Assembly: GCF_932526225.1 (NCBI RefSeq)
Contig: NC_064039.1
Span: forward strand, 12,232,139 to 12,296,138
Source of the DNA: Nematostella vectensis
Lineage: Eukaryota > Cnidaria > Anthozoa > Actiniaria > Edwardsiidae
Direction of reading: 5' to 3'
DNA length: 64,000 bases
Shown here: in pieces, positions 1 through 11,402 of the stretch
How positions within the stretch are numbered: the first letter of the stretch is position 1
Layout: every line of letters starts with the position of its first letter
Translations under genes and position numbers: made by a program
The notes under the pieces: generated by a model
Told to the model about the DNA's origin: nothing
Databases searched by the model: none
Seen by the model: only the letters and a program-made list of their open reading frames with translations

Positions 1-837
1 TCCCAAGTATTCCAGCCATCCCAAGTATCCCAGCCGCCCAAAGTATCCCAGCCATCCCAAGTATCCCAGCCGTCCCAAGTATCCCAGCCGCCCCAAGTAT
101 CCCAGCCGCCCCAAGTATCCCAGCCATCCCAAGTATCCCAGCCATCCCAAGTATTCCAGCCATCCCAAGTATCCCAGCCGTCCCAAATATCCCAGCCGTC
201 CCAAGTATCCCAGCCGCCCCAAGTATCCCAGCCATCCCAAGTATCCCAGCCATCCCAAGTATCCCAGCCGTCCCAAGTATCCCAGCCGTCCCAAGTATCC
301 CAGCCATCCCAAGTATCCCAGCCGCCCCAAGTATCCCAGCCATCCCAAGTATCCCAGCCGCCCCAAGTATCCCAGCCGTCCCAAGTATATCAGCCGTCCC
401 AAGTATCCCAGCCGTCCCAAGTATCCCAGCCATCCCAAGTATCCCAGCCATCCCAAGTATCCCAGCCGTCCCAAGTATTTCAGCCGTCCCAAGTACCCCA
501 GCCGTCCCAAGTACCCCAGCCGTCCCAAGTACCCCAGCCGTCCCAAGTATCCCAGCCGTCCCAAGTATCCCAGCCGTCCCAAGTATCCCAGCCATCCCAA
601 GTATCCCAGCCGTCCCAAGTATTTCAGCCGTCCCAAGTATCCCAGCCATCCCAAGTATCCCAGCCGTCCCAAGTATCCCAGCCGTCCCAAGTATCCCAGC
701 CGTCCCAAGTATCCCAGCCGTCCCAAGTATCCCAGCCATCCCAAATATCCCAGCCGTCCCAAGTATTCCAGCCGCCCCAAGTATCCCAGCCGTCCCAAGT
801 ATCCCAGCCGTCCCAAGTATCCCAGCTGTCCTATGTG
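1..837. repeat. 18-bp minisatellite
   Basis: About 46 tandem copies of an 18-bp unit (TCCCAAGTATCCCAGCCG) with scattered substitutions and almost no indels, running off the left edge. Because the unit is a multiple of three without stops, every frame is open; frame 1 reads as a Ser-Gln-Val-Ser-Gln-Pro repeat from base 1 to a TGA at 841. There is no Met and no exon signal at its edge. I read it as a minisatellite in intron 1 of the minus-strand gene at 1131-1419. A low-complexity exon of another gene cannot be excluded. Confidence 0.9.
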
Positions 838-1130
838 TCTTGACTGATACCAAACTGTTAATGTCTGTTGTAAGTATCACACTGAGAGAGGTGAGATTCG
901 AGATTTATTATATATGTGTCTGTGTAGGAAAATTTCGGGACTTTTCCATACACCAAGAAATAACCAGATTTCATAGATCAAAACAAGATCCCAAACAAAA
1001 ATCCCATCCAAAACAAAAAAATATAAAATAATGTACCGCGCAGCTGACAAGCTTACATGTAACTTACTCATCCAGTCAAGGTACGATGCTTCGATACTGA
1101 TGTATGCTGTATTAAAAAATATACTCTTAC

Positions 1131-1419
1131 CGTTGTTTTCCATGATAAGGGACATTGCTGCAGTACCAATAATAGATGCGCTGGATCCCCAGGATGTTAC
1201 TAGCAGAACACTTTCCTCGGACCAGCCAAACGCCATTTTACTTGGGCTAGTTATAGGGCCCCATGTATTCCACATCACGTTTGATGTCATAGCGGCAGCA
1301 GAAAACACGAACAAGACGTACCATCGCCTTTTGTAAACCTTGCAAGTTACACGCGATAAAGGTTGGATCGGCTGAACAAGAAGAGGATCGGACTCGCCGC
1401 TTCTGTCCAGTTTCTCCAT
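1131..1419 (-). CDS. SLC49A4/DIRC2-like MFS transporter, first coding exon (partial)
   Basis: The minus-strand exon encodes 96 residues starting MEKLDRSGESDPLL and ends at a good donor (AACG|GTAAGAG, junction after 1131, phase 1). The N-terminus is short, polar and carries an acidic dileucine-like motif (ESDPLL), as expected for lysosomal sorting. Then come a basic RRW and the first membrane segment with the WNTWGPI signature typical of the SLC49 family (FLVCR/DIRC2), followed by FGWSEESVLLVTSWGS entering TM2. Of the family members I remember, DIRC2/SLC49A4 fits best; FLVCR1/2 are the alternatives. SLC49A4 is a lysosomal transporter. The rest of the gene must lie left of the window, with the minisatellite in intron 1. 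Reading past the donor gives a longer frame to 877 with no family similarity. Confidence 0.72.
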
Positions 1420-3060
1420 TGTTTGATTATGAAATAACTTATCAAAGGATTACAAACATCTCAGTACCTAGCTCTAATATTTTCACGATTGCGATCACCT
1501 CCTGTAGTTGTCCTGTAATTGTCTTATCCTAGAACAAAAATCAAAATAAACTGTCATTGCTTTGTGATCTGTATCTATTCAGAACACCCGTATTTCCAAT
1601 GTTGGGGCAGTTGATACCAGGTACCCGGAAACCATACCTAACAATACCGTGCTTGTTACTGGGATACCTGTGGTTTTTTTTCCTTTTTTTTTTTTTGTTC
1701 GGGATTCCTGCGAAACAGGGATCCTGAGCGAAGACACATAAGGGAGAGCAAGAGAGCATAGAGATTGATAATGGAATGCGCAAAATTGTTAACAAAACAA
1801 TCTAATAGATAAATCAGGAAAACTTGTACGAATGTTCTACTGATACACTTTTTTTTATATAAGAATCTTTTTATAAGAAAGTCCAGCCAGATTTCTATGA
1901 GCATGGGTCATCATACACCACTCACTGCTATTACCCTTCATTATACAGAAGGTAGAAGCACACCAAATTTTAAGAACATGCTAAGAACATGCCAAGCCTC
2001 AGACAGCAGAAAATTTTTTTTAGTCCTGATGCGTTCTAAAAATGCAGAAACAAATTGTGCTCAGAGCAACAACCGTCTTATTGCTATTTATCAGTTCAGT
2101 AATTCATTGGGTATTATAGCCGTAAAATGCTCCAAAAATAAGGGAAAGTTCATTTATTATCCTGAGGGAAGGGGGGGGATGAGGATTTTGATTAAATTAG
2201 TTCAGGTGGAAAAAAATGCCCCCCTTCATGCCCCCCTTCATGCTTCCCTCATATTTTCGGTATCCCCCCCCCGTTTTGTTAATGATTTCGAATATGGAAC
2301 AAAAATATATAGCGGAAACCATGAAAAAATAGGTTATATAAAGGTTTGCATTCCATAGATAAAACGTAGTTTAATATGTATTCTGGACTCCTGGATTTTA
2401 CATGCCAAATAACAGCCCCCGAGACTCGTTGAACCAAGAAGTCTGATTTGACACTTGGTCAAATTAGACAAAGAAATCAGTGCCTCCTTTTTAAAACACA
2501 CATTCTTTCGACGACCCTCCTTTAGGCCTCGGATATTTCGCCAGCCCCCCCCCCCCCCCACAGTATCCTCACGCCCCCCCCCCCCCCTGGTGATAATAAA
2601 AATGAACTTTCCCTAAGAACGGCTCAGCCTTAACTGAGAATTAGACGTTTTAATAAAAAAGTGTAAATTTACTTATGGGCTCCTGTTATGTTGATGATAT
2701 AGTTTCTCTTCTTTTTTGTAAAGCTTATCCCAATGTATGCGCGATGGTATGTAAAGGCGGAGAATTCCACGCAGTGGAAATTAAGAAGTGCCGATTTTTG
2801 AGAAAATTATCTTTACACTGCGTTATCATCGCCCCCCTCACCTTTACCCCCTTCTCCAAAATAAATATCATAAATAACTATTTGTGATATGCTCCCCCTG
2901 TTTTTTTGGATATCATTTCTTAATATCACATAAAGCATAAATAGAAAAATATAGCCCTTTGAATGGTAAAAATATGCATATTTTACAGGCACGTACCCAG
3001 GATTGGCAGTCATAGGTATCATATGGAAAAAGCATGGGATTTGAAAAATTCTTAATAAGA

Positions 3061-3640
3061 AATGCCTCACTTTTGGTCGCGCGCGCCCTGCGCACTCCCC
3101 TGTGTACGAGCCTGTATGATGCATGATAGATCAGAAAACTTCTTCACAGGTGAATGTATGTGTTAATGGCCCTATTAATAAATTATTATTGTTAAGCTTT
3201 GCATGTTTTAATATTTTTTTCCATTGGAAATAAAGATCGAACCAGCTGTGAATTGTAAAATGAAAACAATCGGTAATAAAGGTCTTTTGAATGCTATGCA
3301 TATTGCGGATCTCGATCCTGTAGCGAGCAGACCAAGACATTTGCAAGCGCGAGAAATTTATCTGTAAGTGTTTGATATTGTTTAGATACTTTAAAAAATA
3401 TATTTACTGCTATAGTCTTGTCAAGCATTCTTTAACATGTTATTAATGGAAGGATTTTACGCATCTGGCATTTTGACCATAAAACGGTGTTCCTTTTTTC
3501 CTGCCTTGCCTTAGATAATAATATTCTCAGGTATATTCTTACAGTTTACTTCGTTTCAATAAAAACTCAAAGGTGAGCCAGTGTGATAAAAGGTTTCTGG
3601 TTCACAATGATAATCAATTATTCTTGCCTTTACAATGCGT
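3061..3640. repeat. Segmental duplication, copy A
   Basis: This block (GCGCGC-rich start, a central 190-bp part containing 'agcgagcagaccaagaca', and an end with 'aaaggtttctggttcacaa') is repeated collinearly at 4402-5190. The similarity is high but imperfect, with small indels. There is no coding potential; it looks like an old dispersed or transposon-derived sequence that was duplicated locally. Confidence 0.8.
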
Positions 3641-4401
3641 TCACCCCCCTCTCCTCTTAACCCCTTTCTCTAAAATAAATGATATCATAAATAACTATTT
3701 GTTTTTTTTCTTTTTGGACATCATTTCTTAATTTCACATAAGGGAAGAGTCATTATTTAAAGGAGGGATGGCTGCTATGTTTTGAGGAACGGTTGCTATT
3801 TTTCAAGCATCGATTTAGGGGAGGGCCTCAATTTTTGATACAGGGTTTAGGGGAGGGCCTTATTTTTTGAACAGGTATTCTGATCAGTTTCCGAGCCTCC
3901 TAAAAGTCTGGAATTTCAACTTTTTTCTGGGAAAAACCCCAGACCCCCTACAAAATAGATAAATTAATTAGATGCGTCTTCTGCTTGCACTTCCATGACT
4001 CTTGTTTGACTGGCGTTGAAAACCGTTATCCCCTAAAGTGTGGCCTCTACTATTTTCATCTTTTGCAGTTTTGGTTTCATTAACTCCCATACTTTCCATC
4101 AATGAATTTACGAATTTCGATTTATGTCAAAGTTTCCCGCTACTATCTTTTCAGATTGGTGGTATAAAAACATATTTAAATAAGATTTTAGTTGGCAAGG
4201 AGCTAATGATGCTTTTTTCTATTTAGGTTTTAACAATAATTAACATTTCACATATTTAAATGGCAAAATCTTCACAGAGGAGCCCGCCTCCCGCCTTTTT
4301 GGGGGAGGGTCACCTTTTTTGTGCTTTAGATTGGGGGAGGGTCGCAATTTTTGAACCAGAAAAAAAATTCAACTAAGCAGCCCCTCCCCCCACCAGATAA
4401 A

Positions 4402-5190
4402 TATGCCCCACTTTTGGTCGCGCGCGCCCTGCGCACTCCCCTGTGTACGCGCCTGTATGATGCATGATAGATCAGAAAACTTATTCACAGGTAAATGTAT
4501 GTGTTAATGGCCCTTTTAATAAATTACTATTGTTAAGCTTTGCATGTTTTAATAATTTTTCCATTGGAAATAAAGATCGAACCAGCTGTGAATTGTAAAA
4601 TGAAAACAATCGGTAATAAAGTTCTTTGAATGCTATGCATATTGCGGATCTCGATCCTGTAGCGAGCAGACCAAGACATTTGCAAGCGCGAGAAATTTAT
4701 CTGTAAGTATTTGATATTGTTTAGAATTAATTATTATTGTTAAGCTTTGCATGTTTTAATAATTTTTCCATTGGAAATAAAGATCGAACCAGCTGTGAAT
4801 TGTAAAATGAAAACAATCGGTAATAAAGTTCTTTGAATGCTATGCATATTGCGGATCTCGATCCTGTAGCGAGCAGACCAAGACATTTGCAAGCGCGAGA
4901 AATTTATCTGTAAGTATTTGATATTGTTTAGATACTTTAAAGAAATATTCGCTGCTATAGTCTTGTCAAGCATTCTTTTAGCCTAATCAAGCTTAATAAC
5001 ATGTTTTACATGTTATTAGGATTTTACGCATCTTGCATTTGGACCATAAAACTGTGTTCCCTTTTTCCTGCTTGCCTCAGATAATAATAGTCTCAGATAT
5101 GTTCTTACAGTTTACTTCGTTTGAACAAAAACGTAAAGGTGAGGGTCATAAAAGGTTTCTGGTTCACAATGATAATGAATTATGCTTGCC
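4402..5190. repeat. Segmental duplication, copy B with internal tandem duplication
   Basis: Second copy of 3061-3640. Its central part of about 200 bp (about 4530-4727) is itself tandemly duplicated at about 4733-4935. The two inner copies are nearly identical, while copy A is more diverged. The order of events was therefore duplication of the whole block, then a later tandem duplication of the core. Confidence 0.8.
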
Positions 5191-6187
5191 GGAGTTTGAG
5201 CTCCAATTCTGTCTTTTAGTCTTTTCCCTTTTTTCCCCTTCATTTCTTCAGTCCCATCAAGATCTTGTTGTAGTAAAATATTTAACCGTATTAAATGTAG
5301 CTTGATATTTTCGTGCGCTCTAAAATTTGTTAAGCTGCCAGAAAAATATGAAGATTGTTCAAGCACGGCATAGTCTTGCGTCTCAGCAATAGAGCCTGGC
5401 AAAACAAATGTTACTGTTTATGTGGTTACTATTTGGTTCAAATGACTTTCTGTTTAGCTAAGACTGCATCTTGTTCGACTAGTCTGTGTTTCTAAAAATG
5501 TAAGAGACATTTAAAAACAATCTTGATGTAAATGTAAAATTCATATTTCATTAGATAATATGCGGAACAATGAAGGGACCATGTGGTAGGAGTGTATCCA
5601 TATTTTTCGTCCAAATGAATCGGATTAGACAGAGTTTCCATGTCCTTTTGAAAGATTCCCCGACAAAATAACCCACCCGTAAGAGGCTGATAAAATAAAC
5701 GAGGACTTTGTATCGCGAAATTAAATAACCTACCATTTTTTGTTTTTTTCTCGTAACGATCTACTGGTGACGATCAAGAACTTGCAATTTCTCACTTTTG
5801 TTTCAATGGCTTCGTTGTAAATATTTTGAAAATAGAGTTAAGCAAAAAATAATGCGTTTTTTTGTGTTGCTTTTGATATATTCGCAAACTTCGATTCCTT
5901 TAAAGGATAATTTTGTTCCCAAATCGTGAAGTTAAAATCTCGCGAAATGTGCCAACCCTATTTTCGTGGGTTGATCCGTCGGTACCCGCGAAATATAGCC
6001 CCAATAAACTAAGAATGCAACTAAAACCCTAAATACCTAAATCCCTAAATATTTTGCCTTCTCTCTACACGTGTTCGTCGTTTTGAGGTCCATCGAAAGG
6101 TGTTTATAGCAGTTTGATATAATCGTTAGTGGCCCTCTCGTCTATTTATTCATTCACCTTTTTTCAGAAGCCACTTCAGTAGCCGTT

Positions 6188-9100
6188 ATGCTCACCGTCT
6201 CTATGGTCAGCGGTCTACTCTTACTTGTCCTGTTTGTAAGTCTATTTCCAACCGAGACCTTGGCTTCGCTAGAATGGAACGGATGGACCCCCTGTGCTGG
6301 GGGAGCATGTGGGAAGAATGGTACTAGAATGAGACGGGTCTTGTGCACAATCAAATGCAAAAATGGACCCGGCGTCGTTATTGAAGAAGAAGCGTGCCTC
6401 ATGCCAAATTGCACCACCAATGGTAAGGGTCGAATAAGCATCCCGGTGGGACAGCTGAGAGGGAGGGGCTGGGGAGGAGTCAGTTAGAAGCTTGGACGCA
6501 TTTTTCTTTTTTGGGGGGGAGGGGGGCTTATTCCACCAATAAACTTCCGGGCGAAAGGGAAGCATTTGAATTCTCTTCGGGATCATTCGAGAAAATACCT
6601 GCACACCAAAAATTCTAAAAAAAAACCCCGAAGCCCTAAGATATGCCATTTCTAAGGCTATTTTGTGTCAGACTGCGTTAAATGCCCAATTTTAACCCCC
6701 AAAAATACGACGAGCATCCCTATCAGGTCAACATGAGAAGAACCTCCCCTGATTTTCTTCCTCTTCTCTTATCCCGTATTTCTTTTTTTCTTTAAATCAC
6801 AGACGCTGCAAACCAATCTAGTCAAATAGTTACTACGAGCCTAGACCTAAGTACAGTGTATTCGCAAAGCCCCATTCCTATCGTGACCACAACAGAGATG
6901 GTAAGAAGCTTAATGCTGAACCTCAGCACAGACCCATTGCAAGACCCTATTCCTATGACCACAACAGAGATGGTAAGAAGCTTAATGGTGAACCTCAGCA
7001 CAGACCCATTGCAAGACCCTTCCCCTATGACCACAACAGAGATGGTAAGAAGCTTAATGATGAACCTCAGCACAGACCCATTGCAAGACCCTTCCCCTAT
7101 GACCACAACAGAGATGGTAAGAAGCTTAATGGTGAACCTCAGCACAGACCCATTGCAAGACCCTTCCCCTATGACCACAACAGAGATGGTAAGAAGCTTA
7201 ACAGCGATGGTGCATTCTGCTGGGCAAAGTATTAAGGACTCACCATCTGCGTCAAGTCCTCTGGTGAAAGCGATTTCGCAAATCGAGACCAGTGCCACCG
7301 CTACGTCCCTTATACGCCCAACAATTACCCTGAATACAGGGTCGGCCATGACTACAAGTATTGGGCCAACCATGAATCCCACCAGCTCTGAACATGTCCA
7401 GTCAACGAAAAGTCTAACGTTTGAAATTACATCGAGTGATGAATGGCGAGAGACGCTGAGAAACAAGAGCAGTGAAGATTACAAGGCTGAAAAGGAAAGA
7501 TTTGAGTCTGCTCTTGAACCGGTGATGAAGGAGACCGAGGGATTTCTGGACGCCGAGGTGATCGACATGAGTAAAGGAAGCATTATGTTCACTTACAGGT
7601 GACTATTAAAACATCATTATCATCATCGTCAACATCACCTCTTCATCATTATTATCACATCCTGTCATCATAATCATCATCACATCGTGTATGGATCAAA
7701 ATCATTATGATATCACCATTATCATCATCAGCAGCAGCACATCGTTATCCTCGTCACAATCGTTATCTATGTGAACATAGTGAATTTTATATAGAGTCTC
7801 AATAAATAAACTTCACATGCACCAATTAGTACAAAATTCATAGATTTTAGAGCCCTCAGTTTCATCTTTATTCATATTATTTTATAATGATATTATTTCA
7901 AATATTTATATTTATCTCAAAAGTTTCATACATTATTCAACAGTTTCAATAAAATGTAGTACAATAGCTTCTTCCCTAAATTAGCCGATATAAATAGATG
8001 ACTTCTCGCACTCTATTTACCTGGATGACAAAATAGAGACTGACAATAAAGACTTGTGTGGTATATCTTATAGGGCCAGATATAGAAGAACGTCTACGAT
8101 TACCTCAGAGAGAATGAGATCGACCTTGTACTCTGCAAGAGATGATCGACTTGCGCAGCTTAACATCATCAGTATCCGAGAAAAAACGGCACAAATTACT
8201 GGTAAGTATAATAATATATTATTTTATAATCAATACTGTTTTGATAACACTTTACATATTAAAACAAGAAAGGTTCTTGTGTGACGTGACAGGGGTTGAC
8301 TTGATGTGCTACAAGTGTATTTTTGGGGCGTGCTTGGTTTGTAGCCCCGTTTTTGTTGACTGTTTGCTGATGGTATTGTGTGACAAAAAAGTATGTTGTA
8401 AACGCAGTTTACTTGGTCATGTGCTGTATGGGCATTTTGAAGTTTTTGGTGCGTCGATGATGGGGCTAATGGTGTTGTGTGACATGACAGGATGCATTTC
8501 ATAAGAAGAAAATGTGAAATTTTGCTACGTGATAGATATTGTGCGCAACGCATTAATTAAGTCTACTTTCGGGCTTTCAAACACCACATAAAGCTATTAT
8601 TCCTTGCATTATTTAGTTCAAAAGAGCACCCCTACTTCTGAAAACACAATGACTGAGGTCTACATGTACTTCTTATACGGAGTGGGAGCAATGCTCGCTT
8701 TGGTGGTCCTTTTCATTGGAACAATGCTGGCTTATCGTAAGGTGAGTGATAGGTGAACGAGTGAGTGAACAAGGGAACAAGTGAGTGAATAAGTGAACGA
8801 GTGAGTGAATAAGAGAACGAGTGAGTAAATAAGAGAACGAGTGAGTGAATAAGGGAACGAGTGAGTGAATAAGGGAACGTGTAAGTGAATAAGGGAACAA
8901 GTGAGTGAATAAGGGAACGAGTGAATAAGGGAACGATTGAGTGAATAAGGTAACGAAAGGATGGTGTATTTACCTTGAAGACTCGAGAGAATGCTGCATC
9001 ACAGGCACGTTCCCAGAATCGGCCGAGGGGGGCTGCTCATGGAATCATTTGGAAAAAGCATAGTATTTAAAGATTCCTTAATAAGAAATTACCCACTTCT

Positions 9101-9622
9101 TGGCCTTGTACGCGCCTGCATCATAAACCGCCTTTTGCTATCCATTAATACAACTTCAACAAATGCTTCCGACTAGGTATTTTCATGAAAATATAATCAT
9201 CATTATCAACATGATCATATCATCAAAATCACCGTCACGTGACGTCGTCTTCGTCGTCGATGCTTTCCCTCATTATCATAACCATCGTTATAATCATCAT
9301 GATCTCATAGCCGTCATTTGCCATTTTTATTTTTAGCAATCTCATCACCATAATCATTTAATTATCATTATCATCGTTTTTATTTTTAGCAATCTCATTA
9401 CCATAATCATTTAATCATCATTATCATCGTCATCACCGGCAGGCTAAGTCATGTAGCATGAAAAACAAAACCATTTTTTTTCTTTTTATTTTTCTTCAGG
9501 TGAAGGGTTCAAGGCCACGTACTAACGACAAAGCACTGGATAAATACACATTCTACTTGACGCTTGAAGACAGGAAGGCAGCCAATAGATTTGAAAGAGA
9601 GCAAAGACGAGACATGACTTAG
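6188..9622 (+). CDS. TSP1-like/SEA-domain single-pass membrane protein
   Basis: Five exons (6188-6422, 6803-7598, 8074-8201, 8617-8741, 9500-9622) join with consistent phases into 468 residues. Residues 1-27 are a signal peptide. Residues 28-76 are a small TSP1-like module with a WNGWTPC start and six cysteines (36, 41, 53, 57, 70, 75). A Ser/Thr-rich stalk follows with four 22-residue repeats (core NLSTDPLQDP, each with an N-glycosylation sequon). A SEA domain covers about 280-386, with a GSIMF motif (Gly337-Ser338) matching the usual SEA autoproteolysis site. One TM helix spans about 402-425, before a 40-residue basic cytoplasmic tail. It resembles a membrane mucin or adhesion protein; I do not recognise a specific ortholog. 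Intron 4 begins inside a minisatellite. The start is chosen because it begins the signal peptide. Confidence 0.8.
6888..7203 (+). repeat. 66-bp coding tandem repeat
   Basis: Four near-identical 66-bp units plus a partial fifth within exon 2 of the SEA-domain gene. Each encodes TTTEMVRSLM-x-NLSTDPLQDP-x-P. The units differ at very few bases, including synonymous and Val/Met/Leu changes, so the array is recent or homogenised. It lengthens the glycosylated stalk and is probably length-polymorphic. Confidence 0.9.
8742..8962 (+). repeat. 20-bp intronic minisatellite starting at a splice donor
   Basis: About eleven degenerate units of a 20-bp repeat (GTGAGTGAATAAGGGAACGA) fill the first 220 bases of intron 4. 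The first unit begins with the real donor (AAG|GTGAGTGA at 8742), so most units carry a donor-like GTGAGTGA preceded by CGA or CAA. Confidence 0.85.
9003..9130. mobile_element. Dispersed repeat fragment (GCGCGC/ACGCGCCTG family)
   Basis: This intron-4 stretch resembles 2988-3130 and 10078-10195: 'cccag' lead, a variable G-rich spot, 'ttaataagaaat', 'cccact', and an 'acgcgcctg' end. I cannot define termini or a target duplication. It is probably a short non-autonomous element. Confidence 0.5.
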
Positions 9623-11402
9623 GAACAGGCCTTTTGATATCTGACGGTCAAGCCAATCCCCAAACATCTTTGAACTGAAAAATTGATGAAGTAGTGGACT
9701 TTTTAAACATGAGATACAAACTTCTGATACTTGACACCCTCTCCCCCTCCCCCTCCCCCTCTCTGCCCCGTCAGATATCAAAAAAGCAGTTAGCATAGCT
9801 ACCCTGTACCTCTGTGTCCAGTTTACTCGTTGAGAGACAATCCAGGTAAACGACACGGAGCACGTGAAACTGCAATTGAAACGAGATGTCCTTGGCGTAT
9901 CTGGAGTGTCACTAAACGGGTGGATCTAGAGTGTACCGGGGACTATACTTACATCGTAGATTAAATTACGTTTTTCTTTTAGAAGCACATAGCTAGACGT
10001 TACGATAGCATATGTTGAGGCCAAGACACTAATTTCGTACCGTTAGAATAAACGCATCTTTAGAGATGGAGCTGGAAATTGCCTATCCAGGATTAGCTAA
10101 GAGGAGGGGGGGGGGGGGGGGGCTGCGCGGTTCTTCAATAAGAAATGACCCACTTTTTGCGCGCGCAGCCTGCGCTATAAACGCGCCTGGAAAGGAAACA
10201 AAACTCCATGATCTTTCGACTATAGAATAATTACGGGAGGGGGGGGGGGGGGGGGAGGGGGGGGAGATCTGTCCCCCAAAATATCTGTTCCGCAGCCCGT
10301 TTTTTTGCTGGCTGGGAAGATGTTAGACCCTTCGGTTGCTGGGGAAAAATCGTCCCGAATGGCTCCGTTGGCAAATTTGTAGTCTCGATCGTCTATACGG
10401 GAGATTATTCATGTGCAAAAATTCCTAACCAATGCTGGCTGGGGAAAAAGGAATGGTCCCTCCTGGATAATATTTTTCCCCAGCAACTTTTAAAATGGAT
10501 ATTTTCGGCGATAGAACATATTCAAACGACAAAATATGCCATTTTAACGTGTTTCGGGGAGGAGGGCCCGTTGTATACCCTTGCTATTTGTAAACAGACA
10601 TGGTATTTGATTGGGTATCTGAGAGAAAATAAGCATTTTTATCAGAAATAGTATATTTTAGGGCTTCTGTGGTACTTTTTGTTTAGGATTTTGGCGTTGT
10701 TTACACAGAACAATATGGTCATGCACTGCACGAACACGTGACTTAGAAAGGTTGTTCCGAAGGCTACCCTTGGTACCAGAGGCTCCGAGCTTCAAAGCGA
10801 CCGGTCAAAAACGTTTTCGCCTCTGGTACACAGGGTAGATGATCTGGTTACTTGTCGGTTGAGGTCCGCTATAAAGGAGAAAAACGACGAAACACGATAT
10901 TTCGGTTGGTTCATCGCGAAACTCCTTGTGGTCGCTACATTACTAATAAAAAGAACACGTATCCACAGAAAGAATGCTCTCATTTGTTTTCCATTTTTAG
11001 TTAAAAGGCGAAACCTACAGTGCTGTGTATTCTGTGTAGCTTACTGGTTAGTTTTTGGCGTGAGGTTCCAGATCAACCACGTCTCCTAGTCGATCTCATC
11101 TTCGGGTACCCGCCAGGGAGTTGAGGTCAGCGTAACGAGTCGTGAGAACGAGGTGGCGGAGGAAGGAGGAGAGAAGAGATGAGAAAGGAAGGAGATGGCG
11201 TCTTCTCGCTCCTACAATACAGAGAAATTAAGAACACAATACCCCCCTTATATTTATATATCACTCACACAACTGGGGTTGTGGTGTCCCCCCAGGGCCC
11301 GTGTTTCGACACTTGTTTGGATGGTACACTTTACCATCATATATGAAGAACCTTGCCGAACTACGACCGCAAAGCTGGTCAATTGCGGGCTCAAATCTCA
11401 AA
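9623..11402. other. Intergenic: 3' region of SEA gene and upstream of CHMP7
   Basis: An AATAAA at 10047-10052 could end the SEA-gene transcript. A dispersed repeat with an 18-bp G run lies near 10078-10195, and another G-run stretch near 10238-10264. Short ORFs on both strands at 10790-11090 show no family features. A GA-rich tract precedes the CHMP7 start (11140-11190). No gene is supported. Confidence 0.55.
10047..10052 (+). promoter_or_regulatory. Candidate polyadenylation signal, SEA gene
   Basis: AATAAA about 425 bases after the SEA-gene stop codon. It is the first canonical hexamer I noticed downstream; cleavage was not verified. Confidence 0.4.

Larger units (their letters stand above)
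1420..6187. other. Non-coding, repeat-rich interval
   Basis: I see no supported gene here. It holds poly-C/poly-G tracts (around 2245-2270, 2540-2590), AT-rich stretches and dispersed repeats. A block at 2830-2940 recurs in diverged form at 3640-3745. A motif with a GCGCGC core and 'acgcgcctg' end recurs at about 3070, 4410, 9100 and 10160. Short ORFs have no domain, codon bias or splice context. Just upstream of 6188 a pyrimidine tract ending in CAG (about 6163-6169) looks like a 3' splice site for a 5'-UTR intron of the next gene. Confidence 0.6.

Noticed and set aside
1-843. Protein made of Ser-Gln-Val-Ser-Gln-Pro repeats
   Set aside because: All six frames are open through the array, so openness carries no information, and no start or splice context is visible.
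6822-7466. 214-codon minus-strand ORF
   Set aside because: It is the antisense of the repeated exon of the SEA-domain gene; the sense strand has the splice signals, signal peptide and domains.
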